Counted from the first letter of the stretch, positions 8,816 through 18,695 are shown. The stretch: 64,000 nt of DNA from Betaproteobacteria bacterium HGW-Betaproteobacteria-22 (GCA_002842285.1 PHCJ01000002.1:124001-188000), one strand, 5' to 3'. The notes: generated by a model from the sequence alone, not told the origin. Numbers and translations: made by a program.

Positions 8816-10600
8816 TTACTTCTGCCATGCATCACGCAAAGTCACTGTACGATTAAACACAGGCTTACCTGAGACACTGTCCTTTTTATCCGCCACAAAA
8901 TAGCCATGACGTTCGAACTGAAAACGCTCTTCTAACGCCGCATTTTGCAAGCTTTGCTCTAGCTGAGCTGTAATTACCTTGACTGAATCTGGATTGATAT
9001 CCGCTAAAAAGTCGTGGTCACCGCCATCTGCCTGCCTGCCTTCACCTGGATGTGCTTCCTTAAACAATCTGTCATACAAGCGCACTTCTGCCGCATAAGC
9101 ATGTGCAACGCTCACCCAGTGAATATTGCCTTTGACTTTGACGCTATCGGAGCCCAGCGTGCCGGATTTTGTGTCTGGCAGATACTCACAATGCACCACA
9201 GTAATATTGCCATCGGCATCTTTCTCGCAACCAGTGCACTTCACAACATAACCATAACGCAGACGTACCATGCCACCCGGCGTAAGTCTAAAGAAACCTT
9301 TACTTGGCACTTCCATAAAGTCTTCACGCTCGATCCAGAGCTCTCTCGAAAGCTGCACTGTGCGCTTGCCCAATTCGGGCTTTAATGGATGGTTAGGTGC
9401 AAAGCAGTCTTCACTTGTCGCCTCAGGGTAGTTATCAATCACCAGCCTGATCGGATCCAGCACAGCAATACGGCGCTGAGCTTCTATATTGAGCACTTCA
9501 CGCATACAGTCTTCTAAAATCGTGTATTCAATCCATGAGTCAGCCTTGCTCACACCGATGCGGTCAGTAAACAACTTGAATCCGGATGCGGTGTAACCGC
9601 GACGCCTTGCCCCCGCCAACGTAGGCAAGCGCGGATCATCCCAGCCTGACACGTGCTTCTCTTCAACCAATTGAATCAATTTACGTTTTGAAAGCACCAC
9701 ATAAGTGAGGTTTAAACGCGCAAATTCATATTGTTTGGGCAATGGATGCGCAAGTAACCCAGCCTCTGCAAGACACTCCAGCAGCCAATCATAGAACGGA
9801 CGCTGATCTTCAAACTCCAGGGTGCAGATTGAGTGGGTAATACGTTCCAGCGCATCTTCAATCGGGTGGGCAAAGGTGTACATCGGATAAATGCACCATT
9901 GGTCACCGGTATTATGGTGGTGCGCTCGACGCACGCGGTAAATGGCAGGATCGCGCATATTCATATTGGGCGAGGCCATGTCGATTTTGGCACGCAGCAC
10001 CATGCTGCCATCGGCATGCTTGCCATCACGCATCTCTCGGAAACGCACCAGATTCTCTGTAATACTGCGGTTGCGGAAAGGAGATTCTTTGCCTGCTTCA
10101 GTCAGTGTGCCACGGCTGGCGCGCATTTCATCTGCGCTTTGTTCATCCACATAAGCATAGCCGTGTTCAATCAAGCTGGTCGCCGCACGGTACATAAAGT
10201 CAAAATAATTGCTGGCAAAATACAGGTTGCTTTCACCATGATTCTCCCAGCCAAAACCGAGCCACTGCACTGCATCTGTGATGCTGTCCACATACTCCTG
10301 GCTCTCTTTCTCCGGGTTGGTGTCATCAAAGCGCAAATGACAGACACCATCAAAATCACGCGCCAGACCAAAATTCAGAAAAATAGACTTGGCATGTCCG
10401 ATATGCAGATAGCCATTGGGCTCTGGCGGAAAACGCGTGCGAATTTTTGCCGCATCGACAACACCTGCTTCATGATGTGTAGCATCCCCCGGGCTACCTG
10501 CCCATTTTTTTGTGGCAAACTGATTAAGCGATAAATCTTTTTCAATAATCGCGCGTATAAAGTTTGATGCTGCAGGAATCGGTGTTTTTTCAGATGACAT
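8816..10600 (-). CDS. glnS: Glutaminyl-tRNA synthetase
   Basis: A 594-residue class I aminoacyl-tRNA synthetase that charges tRNA-Gln in the cytosol. The HIGH box is in 'PPEPNGYLHIGHAKS' (about residues 58-72) and the KMSKS-equivalent is 'VVLSKRKL'; 'LRFDDTNPEKE' is the usual GlxRS stretch. The C-terminal anticodon-binding beta barrels follow. I start at the ATG 'MSSEKTP', not at the upstream TTG used in the ORF track, because family alignment begins near residue 10 of the shorter form. Unusually, both neighbours on the strand are unrecognised genes. Confidence 0.95.
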   Translation of the reverse strand: MSSEKTPIPAASNFIRAIIEKDLSLNQFATKKWAGSPGDATHHEAGVVDAAKIRTRFPPEPNGYLHIGHAKSIFLNFGLARDFDGVCHLRFDDTNPEKESQEYVDSITDAVQWLGFGWENHGESNLYFASNYFDFMYRAATSLIEHGYAYVDEQSADEMRASRGTLTEAGKESPFRNRSITENLVRFREMRDGKHADGSMVLRAKIDMASPNMNMRDPAIYRVRRAHHHNTGDQWCIYPMYTFAHPIEDALERITHSICTLEFEDQRPFYDWLLECLAEAGLLAHPLPKQYEFARLNLTYVVLSKRKLIQLVEEKHVSGWDDPRLPTLAGARRRGYTASGFKLFTDRIGVSKADSWIEYTILEDCMREVLNIEAQRRIAVLDPIRLVIDNYPEATSEDCFAPNHPLKPELGKRTVQLSRELWIEREDFMEVPSKGFFRLTPGGMVRLRYGYVVKCTGCEKDADGNITVVHCEYLPDTKSGTLGSDSVKVKGNIHWVSVAHAYAAEVRLYDRLFKEAHPGEGRQADGGDHDFLADINPDSVKVITAQLEQSLQNAALEERFQFERHGYFVADKKDSVSGKPVFNRTVTLRDAWQK

Positions 10601-10825
10601 AACGAGAATTTCAATATAAGTTGCGCTTATTTTACACCATCGCCAGTGATTCAAAATGCGCAAGCATGGCTAGCCGTATAATTTCACTGCGATTATTTTC
10701 AATACTGCATCATTTTGATCATTAAGCTTCACACTGCCTTGGCGACAACTTTCACAAGCTCAATTAATCTGCAAAATAGAAAAATAAACCGGTGAGCGGA
10801 ATGAGCCGTTTTCTTTAATTTCCGC

Positions 10826-11893
10826 CTAGCGTTCCATCTGATGAGCATGTGACTGATCTGAGTTCACAGGCGCCAGCACTGCTTCAGTCTGATGTGCCTT
10901 GTCTAACTCACGCTCGAACTTACCAGTAACAATATCACCTGCAATACTGCGCGTTACTGCATCCATATAGTCTGCTTCACTCATAATATTGGCTCCGCTC
11001 AATTTCATCTTTTCATCTATTGTCAGATGGGTATAGCGTTCACGCATGGTTTCGAGCACGCTTTCTGCAGCCTTGGTCAGTTCAGGCCTTACTTCAAGAG
11101 CGAGTTGAAGCGCTTTTTCTCCATTTAATTTTTGTATAACTTTGTGCAGATCTTCAGCCTCAGGCTCTTTAGCATCCTGTGATAAATCCAATGCAGTCTT
11201 TACCCCAATTGCAGAAACGCCTATCGTCTGCGCAACACCACGCAAATTATTGCTGGCCATCACTGCAAGTAACTGCCCATCCGTTTGTGCAGCAGCCCCT
11301 TTTAAATGCGTCATCCAAGTGCCGCCATAACGACTTGGCCCTATCAAATATCCCACCTCAGGGTTTGCATTATCGTAATGCAAGGCACGTAAGAATCTGG
11401 AGGCAGATGATAAAGTTTCACGATAATTCTTTTCATCATCCAGCGCCAGTTTTGCATACTTATGTAAATTATCATTCCCGACAAAGTTGCCCAACTCCTT
11501 GATATTTTTAACAAATAAATCGGCACCTTTATTAGCGCCTATATCCTGTGCAGGCATCACTCCTTCTTTAATCCCTCTACCAATCACACTCTCCAGCGGC
11601 TCCATAGCATTTCTTAACTGTTGTAACTCAGCCTGCTCCATAGCTTTTTTTGCAATCTGTTTTTCTACGTAATAATCACGCACATCCCCAAACACCTCTT
11701 TGACAGCGGTATAAGCCTGCTTGGCATAAGGCTCCACTGCTTCCAGCACTTTAGGAACCACTTTACGCTCAACGGTCCCGGCGATTGCCCCCAAGGGCAG
11801 AAGGCCACCAGTCATCGCATCCATTATGTCCTGCACTTGCAACTCTTCTCGTTGCGCCTCCGTTAATTGACTCCCTTTTATGTCTTCAGCCAT
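10826..11893 (-). CDS. Unrecognised helical protein, right of glnS, tail resembles 7604-8758 product
   Basis: 355 residues, no confident family. The N-terminus has 'MTGGLLPLGAIAGTVERKVV', then long helices with many charged residues; about 165-235 is mixed with 'VGYLIGPSRYGGTWMTHLKGAA'. The C-terminal part has 'VRPELTKAAESVLETMRER' followed by 'MSEADYMDAVTRSI' and 'IVTGKF', similar in order to the tail of the other glnS neighbour and reminiscent of helical C-terminal domains seen on conjugative-element cargo proteins. No signal peptide. GGGGAG precedes the ATG. Repeat copy B begins 18 bases upstream. Confidence 0.6.
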   Translation of the reverse strand: MAEDIKGSQLTEAQREELQVQDIMDAMTGGLLPLGAIAGTVERKVVPKVLEAVEPYAKQAYTAVKEVFGDVRDYYVEKQIAKKAMEQAELQQLRNAMEPLESVIGRGIKEGVMPAQDIGANKGADLFVKNIKELGNFVGNDNLHKYAKLALDDEKNYRETLSSASRFLRALHYDNANPEVGYLIGPSRYGGTWMTHLKGAAAQTDGQLLAVMASNNLRGVAQTIGVSAIGVKTALDLSQDAKEPEAEDLHKVIQKLNGEKALQLALEVRPELTKAAESVLETMRERYTHLTIDEKMKLSGANIMSEADYMDAVTRSIAGDIVTGKFERELDKAHQTEAVLAPVNSDQSHAHQMER

Positions 11894-11910
11894 GCTTGCT
11901 CTCCCCTTTG

Positions 11911-12082
11911 GTTAAACCCAGATTTTTCATCATGCGATTTCACATCCACTTGAATCTCAACTTGCCCATTCTGCGTTTTTTTGTGCAAATTTTCTGCCAA
12001 TAGCATAACGATTGAATCATAAAATTTGCACAAAAAACCCATCAAACTTTGTGGCGTTGCCATTTTTAGCTATACTTGCAAG
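11911..12082 (+). repeat. Dispersed repeat copy B
   Basis: Starts with 'GTTAAACCCAGATTTTTCAT', contains 'CCACTTGAATCTCAACTTGC', 'TTTTTTGTGCAAATTTTCTG', 'CAATAGCATAACGATTGA' and 'GTTGCCATTTTTAGC', all shared in the same order with copy C (42259-42493). It stops soon after 'ATACTTGC', lacking the end that copy C keeps. Confidence 0.8.
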
Positions 12083-12386
12083 TAACGATAGCAAGCAGCA
12101 TGCCAACTAAAAATATTTTTATTTTTCATATAGTTAAAAACACACCAACACTTCCATCAAATCAATACATCAGAAACTGTAGCCAAGCAACGACAAATCA
12201 ACCAAGTGCAACTACAAGTGCTACAAATAGTGCCTATCGCACTTTTGTCTGGTTAAATGCATCCCTTTATAGCAATCATGGAATAATTCAATATAATGCA
12301 ACTAGTTATGCAATTTATCCCATCACTTAACAATTTTTTACAAAATCAATCCCTGTTCACTCAGCGCGTTTAACTTTACATCCCGC
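12083..12386. other. Gap without a supported gene
   Basis: AT-rich DNA between repeat copy B and birA. ORF 12076-12330 has no family likeness, starts inside the repeat and is rich in Thr/Asn/Ser from base composition. The birA promoter presumably lies here but I cannot place it. Confidence 0.5.
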
Positions 12387-13361
12387 ATGAACACTCTAAC
12401 TTTTCCTATTCTAAAACTGCTCGCCGATGGCAAGTTTCATTCCGGTGAAGCGATTGCAAAGCATTTCAAGGTGTCGCGTGCGTCGGTGTGGAATGCATTA
12501 CAGCATGCCGAGCAGCTTGGCATTGCGGTGTTTTCTGTACGCGGCCGCGGCTACAAACTGCCGCATGCGCTCACGCTACTGGAAGAACAGGCCATACTCG
12601 ACGCACTCAGGAAGTTTGGCCATACGTTCAAACTCGAGATTCATGACCACATCGAGTCCACAAACACGTACCTGATGCGAAAAGCCAACGCTGAACAGGC
12701 GCATGCCACATGCGTTGCAGCACACCTGCAAACGCAGGGGCGTGGCAGGCGTGGCCGCATCTGGCAGGCGGGGTTAGGAGCGAGTTTAACGTTTTCATTG
12801 CTGTGGCGCTTTCAATGCGGCGCAGCTGCGTTGTCCGGCTTGAGTCTGGCAATTGGAGTCGCCTTGATGCGTGCTTTACACACGCTGGGAATCCACCAGG
12901 CACAGCTCAAATGGCCAAACGACATTTTGATTCATCGTGAAAAGCTGGCAGGCATTCTGATTGAACTGCAAGGCGATATGGACGGGCCCAGCACTGCGGT
13001 CATCGGCATCGGCATCAATCTGCGCCTGCCGGATAACATCAAAAAGCAGATTGAACAGCCAGTAACCGATTTAGCCAGCGTTTCGGCCCAGCCAATCGAC
13101 CCCAACACACTGCTGAGTACATTACTCGGGCAACTGGCCGACGTGCTGAAAGAGTTTGAACAGAATGGGCTAATGAATCTGGGCAATGAATGGACAAACC
13201 ATCATGCATACCATTTGCAGCAGGTTCGCATGCTGATGCCGGATGGTCGGGAAATACACGGCATTGTGCAAGGCATTACGGAAGATGGCACTTTACTCGT
13301 GGAAACTGAAAGTGGCTTACAAAAATTTATTTCTGGCGAAATCAGCCTGCGCGGAATTTAA
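12387..13361 (+). CDS. birA: Biotin--[acetyl-CoA-carboxylase] ligase, with HTH domain (BirA)
   Basis: 324 residues. Residues 1-60 form a winged-helix DNA-binding domain ('HSGEAIAKHFKVSRASVWNAL'), so this is the bifunctional type that can repress biotin genes. The catalytic domain has 'ESTNTYL', the biotin/ATP loop 'GRGRRGRIW' and 'LKWPNDIL'; the C-terminal SH3-like domain ends with 'ISGEISLRGI'. It makes biotinyl-5'-AMP and transfers biotin to the carrier protein of acetyl-CoA carboxylase. coaX, its frequent partner, lies beyond the TonB receptor on the same strand, suggesting the receptor split a birA-coaX pair. Confidence 0.93.
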   Translation: MNTLTFPILKLLADGKFHSGEAIAKHFKVSRASVWNALQHAEQLGIAVFSVRGRGYKLPHALTLLEEQAILDALRKFGHTFKLEIHDHIESTNTYLMRKANAEQAHATCVAAHLQTQGRGRRGRIWQAGLGASLTFSLLWRFQCGAAALSGLSLAIGVALMRALHTLGIHQAQLKWPNDILIHREKLAGILIELQGDMDGPSTAVIGIGINLRLPDNIKKQIEQPVTDLASVSAQPIDPNTLLSTLLGQLADVLKEFEQNGLMNLGNEWTNHHAYHLQQVRMLMPDGREIHGIVQGITEDGTLLVETESGLQKFISGEISLRGI

Positions 13362-13382
13362 CCCGCACAGGCTCAATAAAAC

Positions 13383-15668
13383 CTAATACTTAAGGGTTAA
13401 GCCAACATTGATGGAACGTCCCATCCCCGGCATCGCAGTACCCCATAACGGTACAGATCCGGTTGGCACAGTCGCCGTTGTCATTGTTGTTCCCTGCCCA
13501 ACATAGGCACCACCTAGAGGTAGCGCGTATTCCCTGTCAAACAGATTCTCGATACCAAAATCAACCCTGGCCTGTTTCCAGGAGTAACTCGAACGAAGAT
13601 TAACGAGGCTATATCCCGGCGTTCTCATTTCATTACGCGCATCCGAAAGCTTATCTTTCTCTTTCACTACCAACAATTCAACAGCGTTGTTCCATTGATC
13701 GTAATTGTGCGTCAGTGTAAGTTTGGCATTAAGTGGCATGATATTGTAAAGATCATCGCCCGTGTCACGGTTTTTACCGTTGGTATAATTCAGCAACCCC
13801 TTCAGTCTGAACGCTCCTGCGCCGGTTTGCGCTAATGGCATTTGCCCGGAGACATCCATGCCAAAGATGCGTGCAGACTGATTAGCGTAACGAAGCACGG
13901 TAAACTGATCACGCAGCAGCGTCGTTCGTGCGGTGTTAGTCGCTGTGTTCCACTGTACAGCATCAATATAATCAGTGACATAGGTAAAGTAAGGCGTCGC
14001 CTTGAATTCCCAATCACGGTCAGCCGCATGCCAATCGAAGGTAGCGGAGAGTGTATGTGCCTTTTCCGGCTTCAGATTGATATCACCGAAATAGCCATTG
14101 CCATCACCAACCGTATTATTCATCAAGGCAGCCATCTGCCAGGTAGACCAAGTGTAGCGCTCGTACAAATTTGGTGAGCGTACTTTACGTGCCAGCCCAA
14201 ACGCCATGTCCATGCCGGCATTTTTGGTGTAGCGTGCCAGTGCAGTCATATCCCAGTTATGGTCAGTTTTATTGTGATTGCGGGCATTGAATGCGGTACT
14301 GTCACGCAACTGATTTGAACCCATCGCATTGGTACTGTCATAGCCGGCCACACTTCCGGCATCGGTTTTTACGTGCTCATAACGCACGCCTGCGAGCGTT
14401 GTCCAATGAGAATCAATTGTTTTTTCCCACTCACCAAAGAGAGCCGCACGGTCACGCTTGCCATTATTAACATTCAGGAATGTACCGGGCCGCATCATCG
14501 CACCAGACGCTTCCCACCAGTCATCCAGACGATATTGCTGCAACTCACCGCCGATGCGAAGTAGCTCTTGTTGAGAGAGTTTAACATCTCCTTTCACGGA
14601 GGCGCCACTTGTCTTGCCTTCGGTATACATGGGCATGCCGGTGGCACAGGCTGCTGTGCCCACAGGAGCACATGGCCCACCATTACCGGATCCACCAACC
14701 CCAGTATTGCCGCCAGATGCACTACCATACCAGTAGCGCTTGTCCGCACCGAAATCCATGTAATGATCAACCTTCTCATGGTAAACACGCGCCTCGAGAC
14801 CACCCCAATCAAAGTCGCCCAGATAACGTAAATTTACAAGTTTCCGCTCATTATCCAGCATGTCCATACGCTGGTTTGGATAGCCTTGCTCAGGGATATT
14901 CTGATAACCTAACTTAGCTTCAACAATATGAATGCCGCGCTTTAAAGCAAGCACCAACATTTGATTGGTCGTTTCGTAGGCGGTTGAGCCAACTTCGTCT
15001 AATGGGAGCGTATGCCCAATACGGCCGGTGACCAATGAGTTTTTAAAGTTTCCGCCAGCTTTATAGTTATCCGCCTTGGTAATTGCACCGGTATAGCCGG
15101 CATTAAATGATTCCGTCGCATAAGTTGCTGAAATATTCCCACCACGGGCGTTGTTATTGCTGCGATAAAAAGTCCCGATCTCACCCTTGAAAATACTCGC
15201 TTCTCCGGATTTCGCAAACTCCGGTTTTTTTGTTTCGGCGATAATCGTGCCGCCTATACTGTCTCCACCTACACTCACGGGTGTAACCCCCGCATAGACC
15301 TTAATATTATCGACATTGCTTGGGTCCACATACGAAAGTGGCGGATTCATATGATTCGCGCAGCTGGAAATCAGATCCATACCATCCACTTTGACCCGCA
15401 CGCGGTCATCTGCCAGGCCATGAATAGCAGGCAGGCTTGATACGCCACCAGCACGATAGAGGCTGACGCCAGGCTCATCGTTTAACAGGTTTGCTGTATC
15501 ACTGGTACGCTCTAGCAACTTACCTTCATCCGGCAACTTGTCAGCAGTAATTGTTATCGTCGGCAAATCCTGATGCTCAGCACATGCACCTTGTGAATAC
15601 ATTGCAACCAGACATGATGCTAAAATGCTCGATATCACTGAGTGTTTTTTTAACTTAAACTGCTGCAT
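13383..15668 (-). CDS. TonB-dependent outer-membrane receptor, OprC/NosA-like (probable copper)
   Basis: About 761 residues: signal peptide to about residue 32, plug domain with a TonB-box-like 'PTITITADK', then a 22-strand barrel ending in an aromatic-terminated strand ('GLTLKY'). In the plug, 'SSCANHMNP' gives CxxxM (Cys105/Met109 in ORF-track numbering) and 'DHYMDFG' gives HxM (His305/Met307). OprC of Pseudomonas binds copper by a CxxxM-HxM site, so I infer copper uptake. A loop near residue 335 has further Cys and Met. The gene is single on its strand, between birA and coaX. The ATG (15668) is preferred to the GTG two codons up. Confidence 0.85.
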   Translation of the reverse strand: MQQFKLKKHSVISSILASCLVAMYSQGACAEHQDLPTITITADKLPDEGKLLERTSDTANLLNDEPGVSLYRAGGVSSLPAIHGLADDRVRVKVDGMDLISSCANHMNPPLSYVDPSNVDNIKVYAGVTPVSVGGDSIGGTIIAETKKPEFAKSGEASIFKGEIGTFYRSNNNARGGNISATYATESFNAGYTGAITKADNYKAGGNFKNSLVTGRIGHTLPLDEVGSTAYETTNQMLVLALKRGIHIVEAKLGYQNIPEQGYPNQRMDMLDNERKLVNLRYLGDFDWGGLEARVYHEKVDHYMDFGADKRYWYGSASGGNTGVGGSGNGGPCAPVGTAACATGMPMYTEGKTSGASVKGDVKLSQQELLRIGGELQQYRLDDWWEASGAMMRPGTFLNVNNGKRDRAALFGEWEKTIDSHWTTLAGVRYEHVKTDAGSVAGYDSTNAMGSNQLRDSTAFNARNHNKTDHNWDMTALARYTKNAGMDMAFGLARKVRSPNLYERYTWSTWQMAALMNNTVGDGNGYFGDINLKPEKAHTLSATFDWHAADRDWEFKATPYFTYVTDYIDAVQWNTATNTARTTLLRDQFTVLRYANQSARIFGMDVSGQMPLAQTGAGAFRLKGLLNYTNGKNRDTGDDLYNIMPLNAKLTLTHNYDQWNNAVELLVVKEKDKLSDARNEMRTPGYSLVNLRSSYSWKQARVDFGIENLFDREYALPLGGAYVGQGTTMTTATVPTGSVPLWGTAMPGMGRSINVGLTLKY

Positions 15669-15770
15669 GAACACGCCCCGTCTTTTGTAAGTTGTTGTAA
15701 TTTGACGGGCATTATAATCATTACTACACCGACCAAAAAAGTGACAAATTGTCGCACCGCATGGAGAACT

Positions 15771-16565
15771 ATGCTGTTAACAATAGATGCAGGCAATACC
15801 CGAACCAAGTGGGCAGTATTTAATGCAGAGGGCGAAATAACGGCGCAGCAGGCTTGTCTTAACCAAGCGCTTGATGGCGCTGACTTTTCAGTTCCTTTAG
15901 CCACTTGCCGGCAAGTCATCATTTCAAATGTTGCAGGGGATACGCATACCGGCCGGCTTGAAAAAAAATTATCTGTCACTCGTGCCCCCATACACTGGTT
16001 AAAATCATCGGCACAAGCTGCGCATGTGATGAATGACTACTTAATCCCGGAGTCACTCGGTAGTGACCGCTGGGCAGCCCTGATTGCAAGTTGGCACCTG
16101 TATCGCGCCCCATGCCTTGTCGTTAACGCAGGCACTGCAGTAACCATAGATGCGCTTATTCAGCACAGCGCCACAGATAAAACCTATGGCAGATTTATTG
16201 GCGGGATGATTCTGCCAGGCCTGGATTTAATGCAAAAAAGCCTGGAGCTGGCCACGGCGCAACTCCCCAAAGCAAGCCTCACAAGAACAACAAACCAGCC
16301 GGGCAATGAAATCATTTTCAGCAAAAGCACCGCCGACGCCATTTACGATGGCGCACTTATCGCCATTATCAGCAGTATGGAAAAATTAGCGCAGGCGCTG
16401 GCAAAAACCTGCGGCACACCGCCCATCATCGTCATCGGTGGTGGCAACGCCGCATTGATTGCAGAAAATTTTTCACGTTATGCCGCAAACATGGTGGCAA
16501 AACAAACGGTCATCGTGGATAATCTGGTGTTAAAGGGCCTGTTTCTACTGGCACAACCCGGCTAA
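15771..16565 (+). CDS. coaX: Type III pantothenate kinase
   Basis: 264 residues, ASKHA-fold kinase for the first step of coenzyme A synthesis (pantothenate to 4'-phosphopantothenate). Signatures are 'LTIDAGNTRTKW' at the N-terminus, 'GSDRWAALIA' in the middle and 'VVNAGTAVTIDAL'; 'GGGNA' is near the C-terminus. The start is the ATG with GGAG 7 bases upstream; the ORF-track start 23 codons earlier lies in the promoter region. The SPOR-like gene follows 24 bases on, probably co-transcribed. Confidence 0.95.
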   Translation: MLLTIDAGNTRTKWAVFNAEGEITAQQACLNQALDGADFSVPLATCRQVIISNVAGDTHTGRLEKKLSVTRAPIHWLKSSAQAAHVMNDYLIPESLGSDRWAALIASWHLYRAPCLVVNAGTAVTIDALIQHSATDKTYGRFIGGMILPGLDLMQKSLELATAQLPKASLTRTTNQPGNEIIFSKSTADAIYDGALIAIISSMEKLAQALAKTCGTPPIIVIGGGNAALIAENFSRYAANMVAKQTVIVDNLVLKGLFLLAQPG

Positions 16566-16589
16566 GAAAGCTTAACAAAGCAAAACGCT

Positions 16590-17264
16590 ATGAAATACAT
16601 ATTTGGACTACTTTTCACAATCAATTTAGGGTTATTTGCCTATTTCAATAGCGAAAAACTCTTACCAAGCTCTCCAAAAATCAAAACTCCTGAAATCGCC
16701 CCGGAAAAAATTGTCGTATTATCAGAGCAGGCGCTGGCGAATCAGATCACAGCGACAGCAAAACCAGCGGAGATAAATCCGGTAGAACTCCAGGCATCGC
16801 TTGCAAGCACATGCTATGAATGGGGAGTTTTTGCAGATACCAACATTGCTAATGCACAAAGCGCTTTGGCAAAACTAGCCCTGCAATCCACCATTAAAGA
16901 ACAAACCTCACAACAGGCAAAAAGATTTTGGGTATATCGCTCACCTGCAAAATCAGCAGCTGAAGTGCAGGCAAAAGTGAACGAGATCAAGGCGCTGGGG
17001 GTTCATGATATGTTTGTTGTACAAGAACCCAATTGGAAAAATGCAATTTCTTTTGGCATTTTTTCAGACGAGAAACTCGCCATCAACTTACAAAAAGAAT
17101 TACAAGCAAAAGGTGTCAGAAATGTAGAAAAATCCTTGCGCAGCCAAGGCAAGCACTACTCCAGCCTGCTGATTAACAACCCAAGCGAGCCGCAACTGGC
17201 TGAGATAAAAAAACTAAAACCTGACTTCCCTGCCGCTGAACTGAAAGAAGCAAGCTGCAGTTAA
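16590..17264 (+). CDS. SPOR-like domain membrane protein
   Basis: 224 residues. Residues 5-22 form one membrane anchor ('FGLLFTINLGLFAYF') with the rest in the periplasm. After a Pro/Ala/Lys linker, about residues 80-195 look like a SPOR fold: 'CYEWGVFADTNIANAQSALAKL', 'FWVYRSPAKSAAEVQAKVNEIKALGV' and 'SFGIFSDEKLAINLQKELQAKGV'. SPOR domains bind denuded peptidoglycan glycan at septa. Placement after coaX is common in betaproteobacteria. No catalytic domain. Confidence 0.75.
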   Translation: MKYIFGLLFTINLGLFAYFNSEKLLPSSPKIKTPEIAPEKIVVLSEQALANQITATAKPAEINPVELQASLASTCYEWGVFADTNIANAQSALAKLALQSTIKEQTSQQAKRFWVYRSPAKSAAEVQAKVNEIKALGVHDMFVVQEPNWKNAISFGIFSDEKLAINLQKELQAKGVRNVEKSLRSQGKHYSSLLINNPSEPQLAEIKKLKPDFPAAELKEASCS

Positions 17265-17318
17265 GAATTGATCGATTTTAAAGGCCCTAGTAAAGCCTTT
17301 ACCTGCCTAACGTCCGCA

Positions 17319-18695
17319 TCATGCAGGAAAAAGCTTGCCAGGATTTAAAATATTGTTTGGGTCAAAGGTCAGTTTTAAGGACTTCATTAAATTGATCGTG
17401 CTTGCGTCAATTTCACGTGGCACAAAGGGGCGTTTGGCCATGCCCACACCATGCTCTCCTGACAATGTGCCCTGGAGTGACAGCACCAAACTGAACACCT
17501 CATCCAGACAGGCATAAGCGCGTTGCATTTCATCGGCATTATCAGGGTTAACCAGTAAATTCACATGAATATTGCCGTTGCCTGCGTGGCCAAAATTCAC
17601 ATTGGCAATTTGATAATGCGCGGCCAACTTCTCTAAACCTGTGAGCAATTCAGGTAAATGAGACACTGGCACAGCGATATCTTCATTGATCTTTTTAGGC
17701 GCAATATCTTTTAATAAAGGTGAAAGCGCTTTACGTGCAGCCCACAACGCTTTGGTATCATGCGCCGGTTTTGCCTCAATCAAGCCATGCACTTGGCAGG
17801 CTTGCAGAATAGCCGCCGTGGCTTCAGCAATCTCCTGTTGCGAACCGTCCACCTCAATCATCAAATAGGCGCGGGCATTTTCAGGTAATAAGTTCTCATG
17901 TCGATTACGAATCAGCGTGAGCGCACCGTTATCTAAAAACTCCAGCGCGCTTGGCGTGTAAGGTTGCGCCATAATGGCAGCAATCGCCCTAGCACAGCTT
18001 TGCGTATCAGAAAACTCAGCAGTCAAGCCACCTGTATGTTTAGGTAGCGGGGTTAATTTAAGCGTCGCCTCCACAATCACCGCCAAGGTACCTTCAGAGC
18101 CCACCAGCAAACGGGTTAAATCATAACCCACTACCCCTTTGCTGGTATAGCAGCCCGTTCTAATCACATCTCCACCGCCGGTCACCGCGGTCAAGCCCAA
18201 CACATGGTCACGCGCCACGCCATATTTCACTGCATGCGGACCTGCCGCACAAGTAGCGAGATTGCCACCCACACTGCAATAAGCCGCGCTTGAAGGATCT
18301 GGTGGCCAAAAAAAACCAACCTTTTTAATTGCATCCTGCAATTCCTGATTCAGCACCCCAGGCTCCACAGTCGCCATGCGATTATCTGGGTCTATGCTCA
18401 CAATATTATTCATGCGTTCTAATGACAACACCACACCACCCACCTCAGGCACGCTGCCACCCGCAGTGCCTGTGCCACGCCCCCGGGGCACAACCGGCAC
18501 ATGGTAATGATTGCACAACTGAATCACCGCCTGAACTTCTTCCACATTCAGCGGAAAAATCACCGCGACAGGCGCATGATAATTGCGCGAATTATCATAA
18601 GCATAGGCATAGCAATCCACCGGGTCAGTGTAAAGCCTGTCTGCCGACACCAATGGCGTAAGCTTAGCAATCAGTTCTGTTTGCGATGTTGTCAT
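17319..18695 (-). CDS. FAD-binding 2-hydroxyacid dehydrogenase, GlcD/D-lactate dehydrogenase type
   Basis: 458 residues. The N-terminal FAD-binding (PCMH/FAD_binding_4) domain has 'VVPRGRGTGTAGGSVP' for the flavin pyrophosphate and 'DPSSAAYCSVGGNLATCAAG'; the C-terminal FAD-oxidase domain has 'NVNFGHAGNGNIHVN' and ends with 'GEHGVGMAKRPFV' and 'FDPNNILNPGKLFP'. Enzymes of this kind oxidise D-lactate, glycolate or D-2-hydroxyglutarate and pass electrons to quinone or cytochrome. No glcE/glcF-like partners adjoin, which favours a single-subunit D-lactate-type dehydrogenase, but substrate is not fixed by sequence. Confidence 0.88.
   Translation of the reverse strand: MTTSQTELIAKLTPLVSADRLYTDPVDCYAYAYDNSRNYHAPVAVIFPLNVEEVQAVIQLCNHYHVPVVPRGRGTGTAGGSVPEVGGVVLSLERMNNIVSIDPDNRMATVEPGVLNQELQDAIKKVGFFWPPDPSSAAYCSVGGNLATCAAGPHAVKYGVARDHVLGLTAVTGGGDVIRTGCYTSKGVVGYDLTRLLVGSEGTLAVIVEATLKLTPLPKHTGGLTAEFSDTQSCARAIAAIMAQPYTPSALEFLDNGALTLIRNRHENLLPENARAYLMIEVDGSQQEIAEATAAILQACQVHGLIEAKPAHDTKALWAARKALSPLLKDIAPKKINEDIAVPVSHLPELLTGLEKLAAHYQIANVNFGHAGNGNIHVNLLVNPDNADEMQRAYACLDEVFSLVLSLQGTLSGEHGVGMAKRPFVPREIDASTINLMKSLKLTFDPNNILNPGKLFPA

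Noticed and set aside
12076-12330. 84-residue ORF before birA
   Set aside because: Begins in the dispersed repeat and has compositional bias only; no ribosome binding site or family match seen.
17279-17300. AAAGGC/GCCTTT hairpin between the SPOR and GlcD-type genes
   Set aside because: Stem is short, loop is long and there is no T-run; too weak to call a terminator.
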